DNA from: Bacteroidota bacterium
GTDB lineage: Bacteria > Bacteroidota > Bacteroidia > Cytophagales > Cyclobacteriaceae
Direction of reading: 5' to 3'
Assembly (NCBI GenBank): GCA_018266435.1
Contig: JAFEAL010000004.1
Coordinates: 124,001-188,000 of the forward strand
Length of the DNA: 64,000 nucleotides
The notes under the pieces were generated by a model. That model was not told the DNA's origin. It ran no database searches and was given only the letters and a program-made list of their open reading frames with translations. The translations under genes were made by a program, and so were the position numbers. Shown here in pieces: positions 32,983 to 40,893 of the stretch; position 1 is the first letter of the stretch; every line of letters starts with the position of its first letter.

Positions 32983-33041
32983 TAGATTATTCGGTTAATG
33001 GGGTTTGTAGATGCCTCCACAAACCCCCCGGAAATAATCTA
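32983..33041. repeat. 59-bp imperfect palindrome in the early leader
   Basis: TAGATTATT-CGG on the left is matched by CCGG-AAATAATCTA on the right, and inside them GGGGTTTGT pairs with ACAAACCCC around a 10-base loop. It lies between the 33112-33143 promoter and the start of the 349-residue gene. It may be an operator pair, an RNA leader hairpin or part of an origin. Confidence 0.6.
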
Positions 33042-33111
33042 AGTCGGTGCTATTTGAGCGCACCTAACGATAAATACTTAACAATCTGGTGAAGAGTATT
33101 AAATCGGTAGA

Positions 33112-33143
33112 CAAATGTAGTAAATATTAATTACTTTACCAAA
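33112..33143 (-). promoter_or_regulatory. Early minus-strand phage promoter (host sigma-A type)
   Basis: On the minus strand TTTG (33143-33140) and TACATTTG (33119-33112) are 20 bases apart, a full match to the host consensus. It would drive the 349-residue early gene with a leader of roughly 150 bases. The rest of the 32954-33287 gap has no gene. Confidence 0.55.
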
Positions 33144-33287
33144 GTTAAATAATGTAAAACGTACACAAATTAACTTTTTTGTTAAACTGAAAATGAGCGA
33201 GAAGTCGATGATCAAAACCTCGTAAACCCAATGTAGACGGGCGTTTGCAACAATCTGGATTTTGAATTAGTTAGGTTTAACGTAGGG

Positions 33288-33671
33288 CTATTTCAATTCC
33301 CCGCTCTTATCAATAAATTTTATTTCGCCTGAAATTGAATCTTTAAAAATTGCTTTGGGGTCTTCTGCCTTAATCGTCCAAGGGTCAAGTTCTGTTACTG
33401 TTACGTCGTATTTGTAAAAGACCCCGTTAATTTTTAAGCGACCTATTTTTTGGTCAATTATGTAATGGTCATCGAATTTGTATGTATGCTCAACATCCTT
33501 CCTTTCTTCAAATCCAACTGGAAGGTCGCCATCCAATTGCAAAAAATTCTTGACGTTATTCCCATTGCTGTCATAAATCCAGATTTCATCTGATCTTCCT
33601 GACAAAGTCGTACTAAGACCGCTTGTCGCATTTATTAAATTATTCTGTCTTGCCCAACCTTCGTCGATCAA
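33288..33671 (-). CDS. Second half of a split Mrr-like nuclease, or separate small partner
   Basis: A 127-residue frame from a TTG at 33671, overlapping the nuclease gene by four bases (TTGA). An AAGGAGG-like sequence precedes the TTG. The protein is strand-rich with no motif I know. If read one frame back, the codons before the TTG give KERRLL joined smoothly to IDEGWARQNN, which suggests the two frames were once one gene of about 275 codons. I cannot tell a broken gene from a coupled pair. Confidence 0.5.
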   Translation of the reverse strand: MIDEGWARQNNLINATSGLSTTLSGRSDEIWIYDSNGNNVKNFLQLDGDLPVGFEERKDVEHTYKFDDHYIIDQKIGRLKINGVFYKYDVTVTELDPWTIKAEDPKAIFKDSISGEIKFIDKSGELK

Positions 33672-34114
33672 TAACCTCCTTTCCTTATATTAGGCATTAC
33701 TACTTTAGCAAGTAAAACGAGTGACTTTATCCTTCCCATCCAATCTTCGCTTTTTGGTACTCTTACCTCTATCAAGTCTATCCCATAGTGTGACGCAAAT
33801 TCTTTTGCGCCTGACTGGAATCCAACTGTCGAAACCATAACCCCATTGATATTACCTATATCAGTTAATACCCCATAAAAATCTCGGACTTTGCCAATTG
33901 GAACTTCAGTTGAATAATTCTTACACTCAATAGCAACGCGATTCTTTACACCTGCTAACTCAAATTCCCAATAAATATCAATTTGATGCTCTTGATTTGA
34001 GCGACCCTTCAATTTAACGTTGTGTTGTACTGTGATATTAGCATAACCCTGAGCATCCACTATCGATTGATAGACATCTTGGACGAACTTCTCGTACTCT
34101 ACTGCTTTGTTCAT
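33668..34114 (-). CDS. Mrr-like restriction endonuclease domain protein
   Basis: A 148-residue protein with the PD-(D/E)xK nuclease signature: HQIDIYW supplies the aspartate and VAIECKNYS the ExK. The following VRDFYGVLTDIGNINGVMVSTVGFQSGA fits the Mrr_cat fold. Mrr-type nucleases cut modified DNA, but specificity here is unknown. It lies backwards relative to the phage late genes in the region where a switch would be expected, and lacks the GTATTTA box. The gene appears truncated by a frameshift near 33680. Confidence 0.7.
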   Translation of the reverse strand: MNKAVEYEKFVQDVYQSIVDAQGYANITVQHNVKLKGRSNQEHQIDIYWEFELAGVKNRVAIECKNYSTEVPIGKVRDFYGVLTDIGNINGVMVSTVGFQSGAKEFASHYGIDLIEVRVPKSEDWMGRIKSLVLLAKVVMPNIRKGGY

Positions 34115-34191
34115 TTTCTATTTGTATTTGGTTGATGCAAAAGTCTTCAAAATAAAGCTAAGCTGTTTAGTGATTTTTCAACCTTCGTCGC

Positions 34192-34198
34192 GTATTTA
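34192..34198 (+). promoter_or_regulatory. GTATTTA box before 34205
   Basis: The phage-wide GTATTTA motif, six bases before the ATG of the zinc-finger gene. It lies in the divergent 34115-34204 region between the nuclease gene and the plus-strand early genes. Confidence 0.55.
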
Positions 34199-34204
34199 TA
34201 GAAT

Positions 34205-34684
34205 ATGCATACGAAAACAGTGGATGAAAAGAAATGTAATAAGTGTGGGTTGACGAAGGCTATCACCGAATTCTACTTCCAGAAGGTCAAGATCGCGAAC
34301 TCGATTAGGATCAGTCCTTACCCACATTGCAAGACCTGCCAAAAGAAGATGACCATTGCCTGTAGGGCGAAGAACAAAAAACACTACCGTGATTATCGAA
34401 AGGTCTATCGCCAGACACATGTTGACCAGATCAGGTTCAACAGTTGGAAGTCCTATCACAAGAACCGAGAACAACGTCTGGAAAACTCGCGAAAATATTG
34501 GGCAGAGAATAAAGAACGTCTTGCTGAAAAGCGCAGGGAATATGCCCGTGAATACCGACGAAAAAACAGAGAACGAATAACGGCCAGCAGACGATTGTAT
34601 TACCTGCAAAACAGACAGAAGGCAATCGACCGAGCAAAAGAATCATATTACAGAAGAACCGCTAAACATGAACCAACCAATTGA
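34205..34684 (+). CDS. Small basic zinc-ribbon protein (HNH-like family)
   Basis: A 159-residue, very basic protein. The N-terminus has a zinc ribbon with CNKCGLTK and, about 30 residues later, CKTCQKK. The remainder is a long Arg/Lys/Tyr-rich helix (KRREYAREYRRKNRERI). Phage proteins of this look are often annotated as HNH-like or DNA-binding, but I see no HNH residues. The next gene starts inside its last codons, so it is in the plus-strand early operon. Confidence 0.65.
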   Translation: MHTKTVDEKKCNKCGLTKAITEFYFQKVKIANSIRISPYPHCKTCQKKMTIACRAKNKKHYRDYRKVYRQTHVDQIRFNSWKSYHKNREQRLENSRKYWAENKERLAEKRREYAREYRRKNRERITASRRLYYLQNRQKAIDRAKESYYRRTAKHEPTN

Positions 34685-35228
34685 AAAGAAAGATTACTCC
34701 GCCGGATTAAGACGACCGACGAAGAAAAAGGAATTTGAATTATTGTGGGAACGATATTTCAAGTGGAATAGATGTTCAACTTACTACCCGATCAAAAACA
34801 GGTTCAGCCGTTGCGATTATTTTCTAACCAGTGGGTTGACGACCGGTGATTGCTCATTGGTCATCGAATATAAAAACCGTGAGACCGTTGGCGTTGCAGA
34901 TTATCCAACGTGTTTTATCGAACGGGAAAAACTCGAGCGTAACCTGTTGTTGACCGAAATCGTGGACTCTCATTTTATGTACGTCGTGGACTATAAGGAC
35001 GCTGTTGTCTGTTGGAAAATCGAAGCTGACCACAATCTAAAGGCCGACACCGTAATGTGTCCGGTTGAGAATGGATCGGTTGAACTGGTTGCCAAGCCTT
35101 TATATCACCTACAGTTCAAAGATGCTGAACTGGTAATCGCCAAGAAAAAATATAGTCGAGCATCAGTTGACCAACTACTGAGATATATTAAGCTAATTAG
35201 AAAAGACGTTTATGGAGAAGAAGATTAA
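34668..35228 (+). CDS. PD-(D/E)xK-like phage nuclease
   Basis: A 186-residue protein. SRCDYFLTSG provides an aspartate and LVIEYKNRE an ExK, the spacing of endonuclease-like folds such as phage Holliday-junction resolvases. After that the protein is mixed alpha/beta and ends with a helical tail (YIKLIRKDVYGEED). A role in phage recombination or genome processing is inferred. It overlaps the upstream gene by 17 bases and the downstream small gene by 17, indicating translational coupling. Confidence 0.55.
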   Translation: MNQPIEKKDYSAGLRRPTKKKEFELLWERYFKWNRCSTYYPIKNRFSRCDYFLTSGLTTGDCSLVIEYKNRETVGVADYPTCFIEREKLERNLLLTEIVDSHFMYVVDYKDAVVCWKIEADHNLKADTVMCPVENGSVELVAKPLYHLQFKDAELVIAKKKYSRASVDQLLRYIKLIRKDVYGEED

Positions 35229-35364
35229 AGAACTAAAGGCCGTTGTTGGTAAACTACACAGTCAGAACAGGAAGCTGATGGAGGACTTGAAAAAAATAAC
35301 CACTAAAAGTACAATTGTTACTAACCCAACAGAGATAGACCAAACGGGTTTTAAAAAATTGTAA
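35212..35364 (+). CDS. Small coiled-coil phage protein (50 residues)
   Basis: ATG at 35212 lies inside the end of the preceding gene. The product begins MEKKIKELKAVVGKLHSQN, a heptad-like coiled coil, then a T-rich tail ending GFKKL. Tight overlap with the upstream gene supports it. A 71-codon frame on the other strand (35262-35477) overlaps it and is less convincing. The 35365-35807 stretch after it holds a hairpin (35669-35692) and a CTATTTA box (35745), but no gene. Confidence 0.5.
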   Translation: MEKKIKELKAVVGKLHSQNRKLMEDLKKITTKSTIVTNPTEIDQTGFKKL

Positions 35365-35668
35365 CCGTCCCCACTTCCTAAATCAAATTTATTGTTGTTG
35401 ATATTAATTAGATTGATGTGAACACTTGGCTTGGAACTCACCGTTCGCCCTTGCCGTTTCAATGGAATTTTTTTCATCTCAAAAAATTGTAATGTGGATC
35501 ATTATTTGACAACTCAAATTTTCAAAATAAAACCCCCCGTTTTATCAACTAAGGAAGAGACTTGTGCACATTTAATAAACCTAAAATAGTGTTGACAAGC
35601 TGCCTCTCAGTCTGAAACATTCAAACAAATTTCCAAAATGTGAATCACAATTCGTAATGATTACCTCG

Positions 35669-35692
35669 CCTAAAGTGATATTCAACTTTAGG
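35669..35692 (+). terminator. Possible terminator hairpin in the 35365-35807 gap
   Basis: CCTAAAGT pairs with ACTTTAGG around an eight-base loop and is followed by a T-rich but interrupted tract. Weak. Confidence 0.35.
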
Positions 35693-35807
35693 AGTTTCTT
35701 CTAACTTCTTGAATGCCAATTCATCTTCGATTTCGAGTTTTTTACTATTTAATTATTGAATGCAACCGTTGAAAGCCGAAAATAACCTTATCCCTGACCT
35801 ATGACCA

Positions 35808-36521
35808 TTGCTCGAACTAAACAAACTGCATCACGGAGATTGCCTGACGTTGATGCCCTTGATACCAGATAAATCAATAGACCTGATTCTTTGCGACCTT
35901 CCTTATCAGATGACAAATTGCACGTGGGACTCGTTGATTCCATTTGAACCCCTGTGGAAAGAGTACCGAAGAATAATTAAAGACCGAGGGGCGATTGTCC
36001 TCACAGCTTCGCAGCCGTTTACCTCTGCCCTTGTGATGTCCAATCCAAAGATGTTCCGATATGAGTGGATTTGGGAAAAGAACGTCAATTCCAATTTTCA
36101 GAATGCAAAGAACCAGCCGTTAAAACATCACGAGTCGATTTTGGTATTCTACAAGAAGAAAGGAGTCTATAGTCCACAGAACTTAATTGAATTAGAACAG
36201 CCGATCACGAAATCCAATAGAAGGAGCAGGAGGCTTAATCACGTACACGGAGTAACTGGCGAGACCTATGTTCAAACACATACCGGCTATCCAAAGTCAA
36301 TTTAGAAGTTTGCGGTTGAGCGTGGATTTCACGCGACGCAGAAACCGGTTGCCCTCGGTGAATATCTGATCAAGACCTACACGAATGTAGGAGATCTGGT
36401 TCTTGATAACTGCGCAGGCTCAGGAAGTTTTTTGATCGCGGCTAAGAACTCTCGAAGAAATTGGATTGGGATTGAAAAAGATGATCTGATTTTTGCAATG
36501 GCAGGCGAACGAATGGGCTAA
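35808..36521 (+). pseudogene. DNA (adenine/cytosine-amino) methyltransferase interrupted by an in-frame amber stop
   Basis: The first 165 codons give a beta-class methyltransferase start: HHGDC, then the catalytic DLPYQMTNCTW. A TAG at 36303 stops the frame after TGYPKSI. In the same frame, with no shift, the coding continues HATQKPVALGEYL and the AdoMet-binding motif LVLDNCAGSGSF, ending in TAA at 36521. So a single-codon change separates the catalytic motif from the cofactor motif, and the truncated product should be inactive. The start is a TTG at 35808; an ATG at 35801 is one base out of phase, so the 5' end may also carry an indel. It converges on the FRG gene with a four-base overlap. 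Confidence 0.75.
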
Positions 36522-37339
36522 GAATCCGGGACTTGCTTGATTGAATTAATAACAATATTAAATTCGAAATCATCAATTGGAAAGTATTGCCAAGCGATGT
36601 ACTTGGAAAGTCCATCAAGATCAGGAAATACGAGGTGTTCATTTATACCAAGATAATTTAGTTTATACATCAATTCGTACGGCGAAATTTTAATAACGAA
36701 TTTCGTTAAAGAGTGGAAGTATCTTTTTTGCTTCTCAAGGGCTACGAATTGCGTTTTTTGTCGATGAACTCGATCGATTTTGTGTATTGTAAACCAGCCC
36801 TGTTGTGTATTAATTCTATTTGAAACAATGGGTGGTCGAAATATTTTAGTTCTTTCGAGCCTAAATGGATCGGTATTTTCAATTTGGTCAAACGTTATCA
36901 CGTCAATGTTATCAACTACGAATCTCCAAACAATTGAATACACAGGCTTTTTCTTATTTCGGGTCTTTAACGCCAACCCCTTATTCACTGCGAAATACAA
37001 TGCAACAAGAGGGTTGTTTGTCCAGTCCAATAGTCGAGTTGGCAAACCGTGATGTTGAGCGAGGGACAACCATTCCCAATCATTTTGTGGTCGGTAGTTA
37101 TTAAGGTAGGGTATAGAAAGCCTTTTGAATTCTTCAAGAATTGCTTTTTCATTTTTTTGTAAAGTAAATGCTTTGTCAATCCTAAATTCCTTTCTTCCAA
37201 GTTTCGGAATAAGGGGTTTATCAACCTCTTGTCCGCGAAAAATTGAATATCCTGACAAAGGCGTTCGGGATTCGCTCAGATACTCTTCTAATGAATTGAT
37301 CAATATTTCTTTGTAAGGAATTGGCATTCGAGATTTCAA
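36518..37339 (-). CDS. FRG-domain protein (prophage cargo, possible defence gene)
   Basis: A 273-residue protein with the FRG domain: the naming motif in YSIFRGQEVDKPLIPKLGR (residues about 30-48) and the diagnostic LAQHHGLPTRLLDWTNNP about 70 residues later, then ALYFAV. FRG-domain proteins are widespread in prophages and defence islands and are suspected toxins or effectors; their biochemistry is poorly known. This copy lies backwards between the methyltransferase remnant and late genes and has no GTATTTA box. Only 28 bases separate it from the divergent gene at 37368, so its promoter probably overlaps that gene. Confidence 0.82.
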   Translation of the reverse strand: MKSRMPIPYKEILINSLEEYLSESRTPLSGYSIFRGQEVDKPLIPKLGRKEFRIDKAFTLQKNEKAILEEFKRLSIPYLNNYRPQNDWEWLSLAQHHGLPTRLLDWTNNPLVALYFAVNKGLALKTRNKKKPVYSIVWRFVVDNIDVITFDQIENTDPFRLERTKIFRPPIVSNRINTQQGWFTIHKIDRVHRQKTQFVALEKQKRYFHSLTKFVIKISPYELMYKLNYLGINEHLVFPDLDGLSKYIAWQYFPIDDFEFNIVINSIKQVPDS

Positions 37340-37367
37340 CTTCTAAATAATACTATTTATCATCAGG

Positions 37368-37634
37368 ATGAGCGAATTAATTCAACAATTAGTGACTATG
37401 GATAACCAAATCGACCAAGTGAATTGGCGAAGGCTGATCTCTTCGTTGGTTCACTATGACCGCGATCAACTAACCGAATTACGAAACCAAATTGACATGA
37501 TGATAAAACAAAAAGAAGGTACGACAACGGTCGAACAACAGAACGAACAAGTGGAACAGGTAAAGCAGCGCACTAAACGTCCACGAATCAAGACCGAACG
37601 CATTGGTAATATGATTATCAGAAAGAAGGTATAA
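37368..37634 (+). CDS. Hypothetical phage protein upstream of HNH gene
   Basis: An 88-residue charged, helical protein with a Gln/Glu-rich coiled region (VEQQNEQVEQVKQRTKRPR) and a basic C-terminus. A CTATTTA box ends eight bases before the ATG. It is coupled to the HNH gene by TAATG. Function unknown; the position suggests a packaging accessory. Confidence 0.65.
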   Translation: MSELIQQLVTMDNQIDQVNWRRLISSLVHYDRDQLTELRNQIDMMIKQKEGTTTVEQQNEQVEQVKQRTKRPRIKTERIGNMIIRKKV

Positions 37635-37951
37635 TGACTAATTCATACCAACGACAACGTTATAGCAATTCGTCAAATGAGAAGAAGTTTTATTCGACTG
37701 CTGCTTACCGTCGTATGAGATTAGCTTTGTTAAACACCGATCCGATCTGCCAAGTATGTAAAGTAGAACCAGCGACAGAGGTTCACCATCTTCATCCGTT
37801 GTCGAGCGTAGAAGGACAGCAGAACAAATTAAACCCTGCTGCATGTATTACTATCTGTTTCAACTGTCACGTAGAGGCCACCCGCGAAGAACGATCGACC
37901 AAGCCTGTTCGAAAACGAATAAAGCAGATCGAGTTCTCGAGGTTTGATTGA
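37634..37951 (+). CDS. HNH endonuclease, packaging type
   Basis: A 105-residue HNH nuclease: zinc cysteines in ICQVCKVEPA, the HH pair in TEVHHLHPL, then NKLNPAACITICFNCHVEA completing the HNH and second zinc pair. Small HNH proteins of this type sit next to terminase genes in HK97-like phages and assist terminase cleavage. It begins at the stop of the preceding gene (TAATG). Confidence 0.85.
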   Translation: MTNSYQRQRYSNSSNEKKFYSTAAYRRMRLALLNTDPICQVCKVEPATEVHHLHPLSSVEGQQNKLNPAACITICFNCHVEATREERSTKPVRKRIKQIEFSRFD

Positions 37952-38070
37952 ATCGGTGAGACAGACCGGCTGCAATCTGCTAACGGCGTGTAAAAAAATA
38001 AACTGTGCCAACATTCGCCAAACCCCAACCTCGTTGAATTTTTTTACCCGATAATTCTGGAATAGGCGGA

Positions 38071-38077
38071 GTATTTA
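38071..38077 (+). promoter_or_regulatory. GTATTTA box before terminase small subunit
   Basis: GTATTTA ends six bases before the ATG at 38084. Confidence 0.55.
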
Positions 38078-38083
38078 TCGGAT

Positions 38084-38398
38084 ATGACCAAACACAAGGA
38101 AAAAAAATTGCATTCCCAACTGGTTGAATTGTTAAAGGCCAAGAACAACTATCACCCAAGCGATGAACTGCTGATCGAAGAACTGATCGATTTCAAAAAG
38201 ATTTCGGACTATGCTAAATCCGAACTCGGAAACAATCCCGGTGACTGGCAAGCACTGACGACCATCACGATGGTAAGCAAGCAGATGCAATCAATACTTA
38301 CCAAGCTGAACATTACACCACAGGAAAGGGTGAAGAAGATCAAAGAAGAGAAGAAGGATAAAATGTTCGATTTGCAGAAGTTCTTGAACAATGGTTAA
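38084..38398 (+). CDS. Terminase small subunit (P27-like)
   Basis: A 104-residue helical protein with a start like P27-family small terminases (HPSDELLIEELIDFKKISDYAKSEL) and a conserved-looking middle (TTITMVSKQMQSILTKLNI). It recognises phage DNA for packaging. Assignment depends partly on its place between HNH and the large subunit. Its stop overlaps that of the backward proteasome-like gene by four bases (TTAA). Confidence 0.7.
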   Translation: MTKHKEKKLHSQLVELLKAKNNYHPSDELLIEELIDFKKISDYAKSELGNNPGDWQALTTITMVSKQMQSILTKLNITPQERVKKIKEEKKDKMFDLQKFLNNG

Positions 38399-39117
38399 GA
38401 GACATTCGACGCTCTTTCTATCCATCGAAAACTTGTTGCATTAACTACTACAACATCGACGATGTCACCGACAAAACCGCTTTTGTTGGCAGTTTTTTTA
38501 AATATTTCTTTAGCTATAGAAATTACTTGGGGCTTTTCAAGAAGGTGATCGAATATGGTTGATTTCCAATCATGATGCTCAGTTACTCCGAAGCCAATTA
38601 AAGTGGAAGTTTGGAACACATCTTGAGAGTATACTTGCGGATGACCTCGTATTGGTGATCCGTCTTTGTTTACTCCGATTTTGAATGATGCGAACTCAAA
38701 ATCATTTTTGGTGTGGCTATAACCAAACATGATTATTTGACTTTTTGCCTTTTTGGGATAGCCACTATGTTTGGCAATAGCCTTTAAGTCGTCAATTAGC
38801 AAACCTTGCAACCGGCATAAAGAACTCCATTCAAATGTTAACTTTTCCTTTTCATGAATCTTTCTTATCAATTTCGAAGGGATAAAACTATATGTGTTTA
38901 CTAAATCTTGGGAATATAGATTAACACTAACTGCGTTCGCACCAGTTATTGCGAAACCATATTTTTCTTCAAGGTGGAAAATTTTGTCAACGTCATTCCT
39001 GTAGCTTAGGTCTGCATTCACTCCGTCGGGAAGACTTGATTCCAATCTGTCAGCAACGATGACTAAGCCTTCTGTCGATGGCGCAACTATGATCAATGTC
39101 CCTTTTCTTACAACCAT
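38395..39117 (-). CDS. Proteasome-beta-like Ntn hydrolase (prophage cargo)
   Basis: A 240-residue protein starting MVVRKG-TLIIVA. If cleaved between Gly6 and Thr7, as in proteasome precursors, the new Thr1 is followed by ADR with an aspartate exactly at position 17 (the conserved Asp17), and DKIFHL supplies a lysine at 39 equivalent to Lys33, followed by YGFAITGANA, matching the strand after it. These are the catalytic features of the proteasome/HslV fold. It is longer than HslV and unlike the host hslV. There is no ATPase gene nearby. It lies backwards between the two terminase genes, so it is cargo. Target and function are unknown. Confidence 0.72.
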   Translation of the reverse strand: MVVRKGTLIIVAPSTEGLVIVADRLESSLPDGVNADLSYRNDVDKIFHLEEKYGFAITGANAVSVNLYSQDLVNTYSFIPSKLIRKIHEKEKLTFEWSSLCRLQGLLIDDLKAIAKHSGYPKKAKSQIIMFGYSHTKNDFEFASFKIGVNKDGSPIRGHPQVYSQDVFQTSTLIGFGVTEHHDWKSTIFDHLLEKPQVISIAKEIFKKTANKSGFVGDIVDVVVVNATSFRWIERASNVS

Positions 39118-39160
39118 ACATTTAAAAATACGGAATTATTAAACAGTGAATAACGTCAGT

Positions 39161-39167
39161 GTATTTA
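39161..39167 (+). promoter_or_regulatory. GTATTTA box before terminase large subunit
   Basis: GTATTTA ends seven bases before the ATG at 39175. The ATG at 39171 is out of frame with the terminase, so the box and frame together support 39175. Confidence 0.5.
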
Positions 39168-39174
39168 CCAATGA

Positions 39175-40893
39175 ATGCTTTCACCAACCGAATACGTTTC
39201 ACACAACCTTCATCTTCTTGAATGTTATTTGACTGGCATAACTGCCTGTACGATCATTGCCAATAAGTACGAACGGTTAGCAGTCGAAAGATTCATCCAC
39301 TTCAAATCCCGTTTTCGTTATTCCGAATCAGGGTTGATCAGGGTCTTGAAATTTTTCTCGTTGCTCAACTGCGATGTGAATAATAAGATCGACCAATATC
39401 AACTGATCGATTGGCAGGTTTTCATTCTGGCAAATCTGTACGGATTGTACAAAGATGAAACGAACAGGCTGTTTGACTCAGCATACCTTGAAGTCGCGAA
39501 GAAGAACGCCAAATCGTTTTTCGCCAGCGCAATTTCAATTTACGAGGCGATAGCCGATAACGAGATCAATGCTCATGTTGTGCAGATCGCCAATTCGGTT
39601 GAGCAGAGTAGGATTTGCCTCGACTACACCAAGGGAATGATCCAGAACAGCCCGGCGGTTGTCGATCGATTCAGGATCAACCGAAATGTGCTGTACAACG
39701 ACGCACCTTCGGGTGTGAACAAGATCGAGATCAAAGCCCCAAAGGCAAATTCACTAAATGGCTATCGTTGTTCAACAATAATTCTTGACGAATTCGCATT
39801 TGCCAAAGATTTTTCTGTTCGTCAAAACCTGCTGACCGGCATGATCCAACGCCGAAACAAGTTGGAGTTCATAATCACCACAGCTTCGGGAAACAAACTC
39901 ACGTCACCGGCCTATCAAATTCGGCAGACGGCTACCAACGTTCTCGAAGGAGTTATTGAAAACGATTCTATGTTCACCGTGATCTTCACCCTTGACGACC
40001 CTGATCGAGAGCGAGCACCGGGTGAACACTGGCGAAAATCAAATCCGAGTTTAGGACATTCGGTCACTTTAGAACAGTTGACCAACGAATATTACAAAGC
40101 GACGTTGATACCTGATGATCTACTGGCTTTTAACATCTATCATCTGAATTTATGGCAAGAACAAGGCTCAAATATTTGGCTTGAGGACGAGTTGATCAAA
40201 AACCTGATGAAAGACAACCGACGAATTCCGACCGGGAGTTCGGTCTTCTGCACTATGGACTTGGCTGCAAACTCCGACATAGTTTCAATGGGTTTGCTCC
40301 ACTACGATGAAGATAAAAAGGAGTTTTTGGCCAAAACCATTTCAATATTGCCGGACGGCAGTAAGAATAAAATTCGCCCCGGTTCAATTGACCTGAGAAA
40401 ATGGAAGAAGACCGGCAGCAACTTACTAAAGCAGGGTAAAGAAGACGGATACATAATATTCGGTCAGGGCAAAGTACTGGACGAAAATCTGGTTATGGAC
40501 GTTCTGAAAGCCATCAACTCAAATTACCGAATAGTCGGCGGTGTTGGATTCGATCCTTGGAACAGCTTGATACTTGCTGACCGGATTGAACGCGAGTTGG
40601 GTATCAGGACAAACCAAATCCCGCAGACGATCAAGACCCTTAACTTCCCATTAAGGCTATTGGAGACCGCAGTTCTTCAAGAACGGATTCACTTTGAGCA
40701 GTCGCCGGTATTGAGATGGATGTTTTCGAACTGCAATTTGATCACAGACTCAAACGGCAATCGCAAGGTTTCTAAAAAAAACAGTGAGGCCGTCGATGGC
40801 GTGATCACGATCATCGGCTGTTTTCATCAGTTCTTTATCAACTACGGATTTCAGAATTCGGTGGAAGATTTCAAGCGAATATTTCTTAGTTAG
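39175..40893 (+). CDS. Terminase large subunit (Terminase_1 type)
   Basis: A 572-residue packaging ATPase-nuclease. The Walker A-like segment is VAKKNAKSFFAS (residue about 110), Walker B is STIILDEFAF, followed by the coupling motif ITTASGNK. The nuclease half has the acidic residues in CTMDLAANSD, GFDPWNS and AVDGVI. It moves DNA into the capsid and cuts concatemers. Its last 144 bases overlap the convergent putAbiC-like gene. Confidence 0.93.
   Translation: MLSPTEYVSHNLHLLECYLTGITACTIIANKYERLAVERFIHFKSRFRYSESGLIRVLKFFSLLNCDVNNKIDQYQLIDWQVFILANLYGLYKDETNRLFDSAYLEVAKKNAKSFFASAISIYEAIADNEINAHVVQIANSVEQSRICLDYTKGMIQNSPAVVDRFRINRNVLYNDAPSGVNKIEIKAPKANSLNGYRCSTIILDEFAFAKDFSVRQNLLTGMIQRRNKLEFIITTASGNKLTSPAYQIRQTATNVLEGVIENDSMFTVIFTLDDPDRERAPGEHWRKSNPSLGHSVTLEQLTNEYYKATLIPDDLLAFNIYHLNLWQEQGSNIWLEDELIKNLMKDNRRIPTGSSVFCTMDLAANSDIVSMGLLHYDEDKKEFLAKTISILPDGSKNKIRPGSIDLRKWKKTGSNLLKQGKEDGYIIFGQGKVLDENLVMDVLKAINSNYRIVGGVGFDPWNSLILADRIERELGIRTNQIPQTIKTLNFPLRLLETAVLQERIHFEQSPVLRWMFSNCNLITDSNGNRKVSKKNSEAVDGVITIIGCFHQFFINYGFQNSVEDFKRIFLS

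Noticed and set aside
35262-35477. 71-codon minus-strand frame with a hydrophobic C-terminus
   Set aside because: It overlaps the coupled 50-residue plus-strand gene, and its hydrophobic end is antisense to a Thr/Lys-rich coding stretch, so it looks like a shadow.
38395-39117. Proteasome-like gene as a capsid protease of the phage
   Set aside because: A complete HK97 prohead protease is present at 42955, and the gene lies on the opposite strand with no late-gene box.
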